Of a stretch of DNA of 64,000 nucleotides, positions 18,718-25,832 are shown piece after piece (the first letter of the stretch is position 1; each line of letters begins with the position of its first letter). The notes under the pieces are model-generated. The model had not been told where the DNA came from, searched no databases, and saw nothing but the letters and a program-made list of their open reading frames with translations. The stretch spans positions 3,596,001 through 3,660,000 of the forward strand of contig OZ020258.1 of assembly GCA_963971285.1 (NCBI GenBank), in the 5' to 3' direction. The translations under genes were made by a program, and so were the position numbers. The DNA is from Astropecten irregularis. Its lineage: Eukaryota > Echinodermata > Asteroidea > Paxillosida > Astropectinidae.

Positions 18718-20610
18718 TTGCTTCGCAAGATCCTCCAGTCATGCAACATCCGGGTGTTCCACTCAGCACCCAACAAACTTCAAGCTACTCTACACACCCA
18801 CAAAGACAAGCGCCCACCCAGCAGCCAACCAGGGGTATACCGTATTCCTTGTGAATGCGGCAAAGTCTACATCGGGGAAACAGGACGCAACCTACCAACC
18901 AGAATAAAGGAACACCGGGCCCACGGCCGCCGGGGCGACTACGACAAATCCGCCATCGTCAATCACGCCCACTCATCGGACCACCACATCAAATGGGACA
19001 ACGCCGAACTGATCACCCCCATCAACAACTGGTTTCCTCTCTCTCGGCATGAACTTTGCTACCACCCCCCGCAACATCCCTACAGCCGAAGTCACCAAGC
19101 CACCGAACCAGCCCTCCGGAAACTCGACAAGAACACAGCGGACGACATCCGCATCAAGATGCAGCAAGTCCTACAACGAGCCAAGCCCCCCAAGTCCAAC
19201 CTCCGCTATCAAGAGACACGAGCCCTCCAGCAACTCCGCAAGGACAAGTCCATCCACATCATCAAAGCAGACAAGGGCAACGCCACAGTGGTCATGGACC
19301 GATCATCATACACTGAGAAGGTCCATGACATCCTCTCCTCTGGCTCCTACCACCCTCTACCCAAGGACCCAACTCAACGGATCGAGAAGCGCATCGCCAG
19401 CAAGCTCCTCTCCCTCCAACGATCAGACTCCATCCCGATAGGACTGTACCGCCGCCTCCGCCCATCATCCTCATCCTGCCCAAGATTCTTTGGCCAACCA
19501 AAGATACACAAGAAAGATGTCCCACTCCGGCCCATTGTCTCCTCCAGAGGATCCCCCACCTACGAGACTGCTCGCCTCCTTTCCAGCATCCTCCAACCAC
19601 TTGTAGGCAACACTCCACATCACATCGCCAATTCCAACCAGTTCATCGATCTGACCAAGAACCTAGTACTACAGCCCACCGACATGATGGTTAGCTTTGA
19701 TGTGGTCTCACTATTCACCAGCGTTCCTTCGGATGAGGCGTGCTACATCATCAAACAACGCCTGGACACAGACCCATCTCTTGCTGATCGCACCAACCTA
19801 TCACCTGACCAGATTGCCGACCTGATTCACCTCTGCGTATCATCCAACTATTTCCAATTCCAAGGCAAGTTCTACGAGCAGACCTCAGGCACGGCCATGG
19901 GATCTCCTATATCCCCAGCCCTCGCCAACATCTTCATGGAGGAATTTGAAACGTCATCTATCATCACTGCGGACTTCAAACCCTCCCTCTGGCTACGCTA
20001 TGTGGACGACACTTTCGTTATATGGCCCCACGGACAAGACCGGTTACAGGAGTTCTTGACCTACCTTAACCAACAACACCCATCCATCAAGTTCACCATG
20101 GAACAGGAACAGGCAGGCCAACTCTCCTTCCTTGACGTCCAGCTCTCAAGGAACCCTGACGGTACCCTCAAGCACAGTGTCCATCGGAAACCTACCCACA
20201 CAGACCGGTACCTCAACCAGCGTTCGTTCCATCACCCTGCCATCAAGTCATCTATCAACCGGACCCTCGTCAGACGGGCATATCACACATGCCACGATGA
20301 CCATCTCCCACAAGAACTACATCACATCAAGAGCGCCCTCATCCTCAACGGCTACCATCACAAGAACATCGACCTCCGAGATCCCCGCCCCAAGGTGTTA
20401 GGGTCTCCTATACCCGAAGCCAATCCACCTACCGCCACTGTTTGCCTCCCCTATCTAGGCCCCACCTCCCATCAGCTTCGCAAGAGTCCTCCAGTCATGC
20501 AACATCCGGGTGTTCCACTCAGCACCCAACAAACTTCAAGCTACTCTACACACCCACAAAGACAAGCGCCCACCCAGCAGCCAACCAGGGGTATACCGTA
20601 TTCCTTGTGA
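18718..20610 (+). CDS. Penelope-like ORF: partial GIY-YIG fused in frame to reverse transcriptase (630 aa, damaged at the 3' end)
   Basis: Seen: residues 1-107 carry a GIY-YIG core (GVYRIPC at 39-45, KVYIGETGR at 49-57). Residue 108 onward is Penelope-type RT: KADKGNATVVMD (183-194), GQPKIHK (259-265), RPIVSS (271-276), motif A FDVVSLFTSVP with Asp328, motif B GTAMGSPISP (391-400), catalytic YVDD (428-431) and RKPT (490-493). From about residue 589 the frame shifts by one base and the tail to the TGA is out of frame with the true endonuclease. Known: Penelope RTs prime reverse transcription at chromosomal nicks and their endonuclease nicks DNA. Inferred: a recently active but now broken copy. 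The fused N-terminus is a duplication product, not an original domain. Confidence 0.85.
   Translation: MLRKILQSCNIRVFHSAPNKLQATLHTHKDKRPPSSQPGVYRIPCECGKVYIGETGRNLPTRIKEHRAHGRRGDYDKSAIVNHAHSSDHHIKWDNAELITPINNWFPLSRHELCYHPPQHPYSRSHQATEPALRKLDKNTADDIRIKMQQVLQRAKPPKSNLRYQETRALQQLRKDKSIHIIKADKGNATVVMDRSSYTEKVHDILSSGSYHPLPKDPTQRIEKRIASKLLSLQRSDSIPIGLYRRLRPSSSSCPRFFGQPKIHKKDVPLRPIVSSRGSPTYETARLLSSILQPLVGNTPHHIANSNQFIDLTKNLVLQPTDMMVSFDVVSLFTSVPSDEACYIIKQRLDTDPSLADRTNLSPDQIADLIHLCVSSNYFQFQGKFYEQTSGTAMGSPISPALANIFMEEFETSSIITADFKPSLWLRYVDDTFVIWPHGQDRLQEFLTYLNQQHPSIKFTMEQEQAGQLSFLDVQLSRNPDGTLKHSVHRKPTHTDRYLNQRSFHHPAIKSSINRTLVRRAYHTCHDDHLPQELHHIKSALILNGYHHKNIDLRDPRPKVLGSPIPEANPPTATVCLPYLGPTSHQLRKSPPVMQHPGVPLSTQQTSSYSTHPQRQAPTQQPTRGIPYSL
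18720..19037 (+). repeat. Upstream copy of the GIY-YIG segment
   Basis: By eye this 318-bp stretch is identical to 20475-20793 except that the latter has one extra base near 20485. It breaks off inside the domain (after aactggtttcc) and joins RT-proximal sequence. Confidence 0.9.
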
Positions 20611-21018
20611 ATGCGGCAAAGTCTACATCGGGGAAACAGGACGCAACCTACCAACCAGAATAAAGGAACACCGGGCCCACGGCCGCCGGGGCGACTACGA
20701 CAAATCCGCCATCGTCAATCACGCCCACTCATCGGACCACCACATCAAATGGGACAACGCCGAACTGATCACCCCCATCAACAACTGGTTTCCCCGAAGG
20801 ATCCGGGAAGCCATTGAGATCTTCAAGAACAACACCGTCCCCCAAGACGTGGGTTTCAAGCTCAGCGACATCTGGCGCCCACTACTCAACACTATCACAC
20901 CCGGGAAGTAGGGTCCTCTATACCCGAAACCCCCCCCCCCCCCCTTATCCCTCTCACAGTTAAGTTACTTCATCTCATCCCCCCACTTCACCTTGGCTAG
21001 GGTCTCCTATACCCGAAC
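20399..21018 (+). repeat. Three copies of a 'gggtctcctatacccgaa' motif
   Basis: Copies at about 20400-20418 (end of the RT coding part), 20911-20929 (just after the stop) and 21000-21017. Each contains a GGGT...ACCC mini-palindrome. Found only in the Penelope element in this window. Confidence 0.7.
20475..20911 (+). pseudogene. C-terminal GIY-YIG endonuclease of the Penelope-like element, frameshifted
   Basis: After an extra base (cgcaagagtcc against cgcaagatcc in the upstream copy) the endonuclease continues in the next frame: FHSAPNK, the CECG pair, KVYIGETGR, the HAHSSDHH His cluster, then a C-terminal tail absent from the upstream copy (EAIEIFKNN to LNTITPGK) ending at TAG 20909-20911. 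Correct order relative to the RT but not in one frame, so the element could not make an intact RT-endonuclease without frameshifting. Confidence 0.8.
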
Positions 21019-21110
21019 CACAGTTCCCGCCTTCCACACCTGAGTACACACACCCAGAATCCTGACAACGCCTTTATAAACAGCTCTCGTCTCGCTTCAC
21101 GGCACTCACT

Positions 21111-21150
21111 CTCCTGAGGACGGCCAGAGTACACTGGCCGGAACGTCGAG
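21111..21150 (+). ncRNA. Degenerate hammerhead-ribozyme-like motif in the Penelope 3' region
   Basis: CTC, then CTGAGGA (core C-U-G-A-N-G-A), then a 7-bp stem CGGCCAG / CTGGCCG with a 6-base loop, then GAA, CGTC, and GAG pairing with the first CTC. Hammerhead motifs with a very short stem III are known in Penelope-like elements. Here the base after GAA is C, not A, and stem III is hardly formable, so self-cleavage is doubtful. Confidence 0.5.
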
Positions 21151-21376
21151 ATCATTACTCTCACCGGTTCTTTTTCAGAACCATACATTCATAAAGAGAT
21201 TATACATGGTGTCTCCGCAAGCTTACTTTATTACATTCTTCCGCCATGCAAAGCTTCAAATCACACTTAATTTTTTTTCGCTTGCATTTTTTTTGGGGGG
21301 CTAGACAACATTTTTTTTTGGGGGGGGGGGGGGGGGCTACAGCCCCCCCTAGCCCCCCCCCGTAGAACCGCGCCTG

Positions 21377-21384
21377 GCGCAGCG
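21377..21384. repeat. Right 8-bp target-site duplication GCGCAGCG
   Basis: Exact copy of 18506-18513, immediately outside the right terminal inverted repeat of the hAT element. Confidence 0.85.
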
Positions 21385-21876
21385 CAACTAAAATCGTACG
21401 CTTAATGCGGTTTACAAGAGACTAAGGCTATGTTTTAAACTGCGACTTAACTTCAGATACAAATCTTCGAATGAAAAAAGGCTAAAAATTATTTCCATCC
21501 ACTTTTCATGAGGGAAATGTGATGGAGTTGGTTTCGATTTCGCTCTATAACAAAAAAAGTACATGCATAAATCATCTAGGGGGTGGGGCACGTGTCCCGG
21601 GCGCCACATTTTAGGGGCGCAAAAAACGCGCAACTAAAATCGTACGCTTAATGCGGTTTACAAGAGACTAAGGCTATGTTTTAAACTGCGACTTAACTTC
21701 AGATACAAATCTTCGAATGAAAAAAGGCTAAAAATTATTTCCATCCACTTTTCATGAGGGAAATGTGATGGAGTTGGTTTCGATTTCGCTCTATAACAAA
21801 AAAAGTACATGCATAAATCATCTAGGGGGTGGGGCACGTGTCCCGGGCGCCACATTTTAGGGGCGCAAAAAACGCA
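21385..21876. repeat. Tandem duplication, 2 x 246 bp
   Basis: The block beginning 'caactaaaatcgtacgctta' at 21385 repeats at 21631 with no visible change and ends in 'gggcgccacattttaggggcgcaaaaaacgc'-type sequence. The end phrase resembles 23690-23765, and the following 'ggcacagaagttgg' resembles 23855-23870, suggesting one repeat family. Confidence 0.85.
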
Positions 21877-22134
21877 ACTGAAAAAAACAAAAAACAAGAA
21901 GAACAATTAAAAGACAGAAGGTAGCTCCTCCGTTGAAATTATTGGAAAGCTTATTCCAATTTCAAACTGTCTGAGTTTTGTTTTCATTGGCACAGAAGTT
22001 GGAATTGAATTACGGGCACCGTTTTCCCAACATTATATGCCGCTGATGACACACAGCTCGGCGCGCCTGCGATTTTGTTTAAACAATAAAATATTTTGAA
22101 ACAATATTAATATTACGAATATCTGAATACATAC

Positions 22135-22245
22135 CATTTTGGCACGTCAAACCACTCCACTCGGCCGGACACGCGCAGGAAAATGCTCCCCCAAATGATG
22201 AACAGGTACCGCCGTTCTGGCAAGGCTGGCTAGCACAGTTATCTT
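22135..22245 (-). CDS. Exon 5: EGF-like repeat 4
   Basis: 37 codons, phase 1-1. Cysteine pattern CASQPC, QNGGTC, FSCAC, GLTC. Both O-glucose and O-fucose consensus sequences are present. The intron downstream (17323-22134) holds the nested hAT/Penelope insertion. Confidence 0.9.
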
Positions 22246-22374
22246 CTACAAATACTATAAAGCAGACAGATAACATTCATGTAAAGCAAGGATGCAAACT
22301 ATTCAGTCATGGAGGTCTAGAAACAGAACCTAGACATGATTTGTTTCAGTGAAATGTTAAAAGGAATTGATAAC

Positions 22375-22727
22375 TTAAAGGTAGTATCATACTTAGGTAA
22401 GAAACCAAAAAGGTTTACGTATAACTTACAGGGTATGAAGATGGTGATAGTAGAAACATACCATTAAAAATGTTTCGCCCGAAATGGTGTATTTATCAAG
22501 AAATTAGTCAAACAACTACCGAAAATCTAGTTGATCTTTAAAAAGATCAAAAATAATAGAGAAAAGACTTAAGAAATACTGTGGCTGTTTTCACCGTTTT
22601 CTCAAAAAGTGGGCACCGTATGGGATTGAAATTTTCACAGATGACTGCTACTGTATCTTCCTTGATATTTTTTGGCCCATTAATCTGTACTTCTTTGATA
22701 AAAACCAAAGCACGATATTACCTTTAA
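22375..22727 (+). mobile_element. MITE, TTAAAGGTAGTATCATAC family (copy A)
   Basis: 353 bp bounded by TTAAAGGTAGTATCATACTT and its inverted counterpart ending ATTACCTTTAA. The interior includes 'gttgatctttaaaaagatcaa' and 'tgaaattttcacagatga', shared with copies B to D. Confidence 0.8.
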
Positions 22728-23006
22728 CTTTGCATTTTAAACTGAGATATATACACAAATGCATGCACTGTTTTATTTACACAATTAGGTATAAAAAGGT
22801 CGTAACTTTCCTTGATCAAAATAATAATTTCATCCCTCGTAAACCGATTTGGAACACAAAAATCACGGAATTAACAACAGCCATAGCCCAGGTTTTAATA
22901 ATTAGAATAATTTATTTTAAAGTCATTTTTAAACTAAAGGTACCGATCATTATTGATGAGAATCGGGAGCGACATTGTTTATTTCCATTCAGAAATGCTA
23001 TTTTCA

Positions 23007-23315
23007 TTAAAGGTACAGTATACAAGATTGGTAACATACCTAAACAGATGTTCAGTTGTTCACAGATTTACATATAACTCTCAAAGTATAAAATAATTAT
23101 AAATAGTGCTAATAGAAACATAACTGTTAAATAATTTCCGACTGAAATGGTGTATTTCTTCAGAAATTAGTAAAAAAACAAAGACCGAAAACAGTTTTGA
23201 TCTCCCAGTAAGATCGAAACCATTCTTTGTGTTTTAAAAGAAAAATGTTGTCGGGTTTTCGCTATTTTCTCGGGACTCATGTCCGACTGAGCTCTAATTT
23301 TTACAGGTTTATCAT
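23007..23315 (+). mobile_element. MITE, TTAAAGGTAGTATCATAC family (diverged copy E)
   Basis: Starts ttaaaggtacagtatac and follows the family order (acagatttacatataact, gaaatggtgtattt, agatcga...) with many changes. The right end is not clear and it lies just before EGF repeat 3. Confidence 0.6.
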
Positions 23316-23362
23316 TATTTCCATGTACATGTTGGATTAGCCGTTCCTTTCTGTGGACTTAC

Positions 23363-23476
23363 CCAATTCGCAATTTGTCCCAATGAATCCATCCGCGCAC
23401 GTGCAAGTATAGAACCCCGTGAATGTGTTGCAGGTGCCGCCATTTTGGCACGGGAAACTCTCGCACGGCCCTTCCT
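23363..23476 (-). CDS. Exon 4: EGF-like repeat 3
   Basis: 38 codons, phase 1-1. Cysteine pattern CESFPC, QNGGTC, YTCTC, GTNC. Both O-glucose (C-E-S-F-P-C) and O-fucose (QNGGT-C) consensus sequences are present. Donor GTAAGT. Confidence 0.9.
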
Positions 23477-23687
23477 CTGCAAAAAATAAAAAATAATAAT
23501 AAAGACGATCACAGATACTGGAGATATTACACTAACCACTATCTTCATGGTATGACACTTTCTTCCGACTTGAACAGGCCGTTATAATATTATTTTGTGT
23601 CTCTCAGTATACTTTGGTGTCATGACTTGTTTGTGTTCCCGCCACTATTGGCTGTAACCTTAATCTAGATAAAGTATCAACTGGAGC

Positions 23688-23770
23688 CGGGGGGGGGGGG
23701 GGGGGGGGGGGCAAGGGGCACCTGCCCCACGGGTGCCACTGTTAGGGGGCACAAAACGCAATTAAAGAGA
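23688..23770. repeat. Poly-G run and GC-rich repeat fragment
   Basis: A run of more than 20 G's, then 'ggggcacctgccccacggg' and 'cactgttagggggcacaaaa', resembling the end of the 246-bp tandem unit at 21830-21870. A poly-G tract is prone to assembly error. Confidence 0.6.
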
Positions 23771-23996
23771 AAGGGGGGCAGTTATAGAAATCTAATCCAA
23801 TGAACAAAGAATGAAAGATTCCGAAATGTTTCAAATCGTCTGCTTTTTCCATTGGCATCAGAAGTTGGCGCAATTCTAGTGCTCGCATGGGCGCTTTCCA
23901 TTATACACCGCTTCCTATAATGTTTCCTTAAATTTTAATAACGATTTTGACATCGGTCGGTGCCTATATCTGTAAATAAGGAAAAATATAGGGATC

Positions 23997-24124
23997 CAGG
24001 AGTAAGTTCACCAAACTAACTTACTATCAATCATTTGACTTATGACGCATTGCAGCCATCGATGGGTTATCCTTCGTAACTTAAGTTGCGATCAATCGTA
24101 TAGGGCTCAGTGAAATCGACCCCA
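23997..24124. mobile_element. MITE, GGGGTCGATTTCAC family (copy 3)
   Basis: 'gttcaccaaactaacttact' to 'gtgaaatcgacccc', sharing 'gatgggttatccttcgtaac' with copy 1. The left end is degenerate. Confidence 0.65.
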
Positions 24125-24308
24125 GTTCATTACTGGATCTCATAGATGTAGGCCTAACCGTATTTATAGGCCCTATAGTGTTTGACTTTGGCCAGAAAGC
24201 CCTGGTCCCCTGTCAGGCTAAAAATGATGGGCCCTCGTGATACCGAGTCCTTTGCCATTGAAAATTCTGCAAATACTAGAATACTGTGTGCAAGAAGTTT
24301 GAACTTAC

Positions 24309-24428
24309 CCACTTCACAGTTTGTGCCGGCCCAGCCGGCGGCGCACACACACGTATATCCACTGATACCACTCTGGAGGAAGCAGTTACCACCATTCTGA
24401 CATGGGCTACTAGTGCACGCAGTAATAG
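24309..24428 (-). CDS. Exon 3: EGF-like repeat 2
   Basis: 40 codons, phase 1-1. Six cysteines: CTSSPC, QNGGNC, YTCVC, GTNC. O-glucose consensus present, O-fucose consensus absent (Asn before C3). The loop between C3 and C4 is longer than in most repeats of this protein. Confidence 0.9.
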
Positions 24429-24791
24429 CTGTAAATAAATAAGAAACAAGCAGATTATTCAAAAAGAATTAGGCCTACAGCATGAATAATGGAGATAATT
24501 TTCAAACGAAATTGCTGCTTTCGACTTCCATATTACTATATATTTTTATAACAAACTTTAGACCTATAGTTTAGGAGTTAGTGGCGACATTTTATATACC
24601 TAATAGGCCTTTGATTTCCAACTGTATTTCAACATGTCAGTAAATTAAATGTGAGTATATGTGTGTGAAAGGGAGAGCAGAATCATGCATGTAGCTTGTG
24701 GAAAGCAGAAAAAGAGACAAGGCACAATCGACCACATGTCACAGAACAAACAATTTTGATGGATAAATAATGGAGACCTCTTAGTTTTTGC

Positions 24792-25156
24792 TTAAAGGTA
24801 GTATCATACATTGGTAAGAAACCAAAACAGAAATGTTCACAAATTTACGTATAACTTTCAAGGTATGAAGATGGCGGTGGTAGAAACATACATACAATTT
24901 TTCCTACTGAAATGGTGTATGTATCCAGAAATAAGTGAAACAACGACCGAAAATCTTTTTGATCTTTTAAAAGATCAAAAATAAAAGAGAAAAGACTTAA
25001 GAAAAATACTGTGGCCGTTTTTCACTGTTTTCTCAAAAAGTGGGCATCGTATGGGACTGAAATTTTCACAGATGAATTTTACTGTATCTTCCTTGATATT
25101 TTCGCCCACGAATCTGTATTTCTTTGACAAAAACCAATGTATGATACTACCTTTAA
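24792..25156 (+). mobile_element. MITE, TTAAAGGTAGTATCATAC family (copy B)
   Basis: 365 bp. Left TTAAAGGTAGTATCATACAT, right ATGATACTACCTTTAA, so the ends are near-perfect inverted repeats. Closest full-length relative of copy A. Confidence 0.85.
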
Positions 25157-25199
25157 ATGTACCACAAAAAATTAGAAGAACCGGACTGCGCTCCAAACG

Positions 25200-25370
25200 T
25201 TTTCAGAAGCAAACAAACACCCAACACCCCAACAAACAGACAAGCAAGCAGGCAAACAGGGGAGTTAGCAAGCAAGCAAGCAGGCAGGGGAACAAACAAG
25301 CAAGCAAACAAACAAACAAACACCCCAACAACCCAAATTAGACAGACAAACGAACAAACAAACTCGATGA
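25200..25370. repeat. AAAC/AAGC-rich simple sequence
   Basis: Irregular runs of caaa, caag and cagg units next to the donor of EGF repeat 1. ORFs here are low-complexity artefacts. Confidence 0.75.
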
Positions 25371-25375
25371 ATTAC

Positions 25376-25486
25376 CTTCATCGCAAGTCAATCCCTGGAA
25401 TCCATCTGGACATTGACAGATAAAAAATGCCGAACCGAAGGCACTGCACTCGCCGCCATTAACACAAGGCGAACTGTCACAAGGGT
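25376..25486 (-). CDS. Exon 2: EGF-like repeat 1
   Basis: 37 codons, phase 1-1. Six cysteines: CDSSPC, then VNGGEC, then ICQC, ending GLTC. It has the O-glucose consensus C-D-S-S-P-C but lacks O-fucose Ser/Thr before the third cysteine (Glu there). The acceptor is preceded by a T-rich tract and the donor is GTAAT. It is preceded by the 5.7-kb first intron. Confidence 0.9.
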
Positions 25487-25602
25487 CTGGAAAAAAAACC
25501 ACAAAGTGAAAGTAAAGATATAGAATTAAAACAAAATCCACGTGGTTGTTCTCTGCAACACCAAACTCATTTGTGATTTTTTATTTGAAAATGCAAATTA
25601 TC

Positions 25603-25832
25603 AGGGGTCAATTTCAAAATTTGCTTAAGCATGGAAAGTCTTTCCTTTATCAAACAGGATAACCAACCAAATGTTCATGTGATGTTTACTGCTTTTTACT
25701 TGTATTCGGCCATTGTTTTGCAGAGCTTATCATTCACAAGGAGTTTGTGACTGGCATACTGATTTTATTTATCAAGGGTTTTGGTGCTTAAGCAAATTTG
25801 GGCGCTTAAGCAGCTCTATGAATTTGGCCTCT
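25603..25832. mobile_element. MITE-like inverted-repeat element (TTGCTTAAGC)
   Basis: Left 'aggggtcaatttcaaaattt' plus 'gcttaagc', right 'gcttaagcagctctatgaat' plus 'ttggcctct'. The ends are imperfect inverted repeats. Confidence 0.55.

Larger units (their letters stand above)
18720..21236 (+). mobile_element. Penelope-like retroelement (RT plus GIY-YIG), nested in the hAT element
   Basis: The GC-rich block contrasts with the AT-rich surroundings. Order: partial GIY-YIG segment (18720-19037), reverse transcriptase (about 19040-20470), GIY-YIG segment again (20475-20911), and a 3' region with a hammerhead-like motif. The known Penelope order is RT then GIY-YIG. The duplicated upstream piece resembles the partial tandem 'pseudo-LTR' arrangement described for these elements. 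The outer limits are estimates, since no clear target duplication was found. Confidence 0.8.
18514..21376. mobile_element. hAT-type DNA transposon carrying a nested Penelope-like element
   Basis: The termini are 14-bp inverted repeats CAGGCGCGGTTCTA (18514-18527, inverted at 21363-21376), flanked by a perfect 8-bp duplication GCGCAGCG. Eight-base target duplications and CAG-starting ends are typical of the hAT superfamily (known). Inside the ends are G-runs and GGGGGGCTAG phrases. No hAT transposase is present, so without the Penelope insertion the carrier was a short non-autonomous element. It inserted in the intron between EGF repeats 4 and 5. Confidence 0.8.

Noticed and set aside
18718-20610. 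Naiad-type (naturally permuted) Penelope element
   Set aside because: The N-terminal endonuclease segment is near-identical at DNA level to the downstream one and is truncated, so it is a recent duplication rather than an original N-terminal domain.
24975-25341. ORFs around 25 kb, both strands
   Set aside because: They fall in MITE copy B and the AAAC-rich simple sequence; the same peptides appear in other MITE copies.
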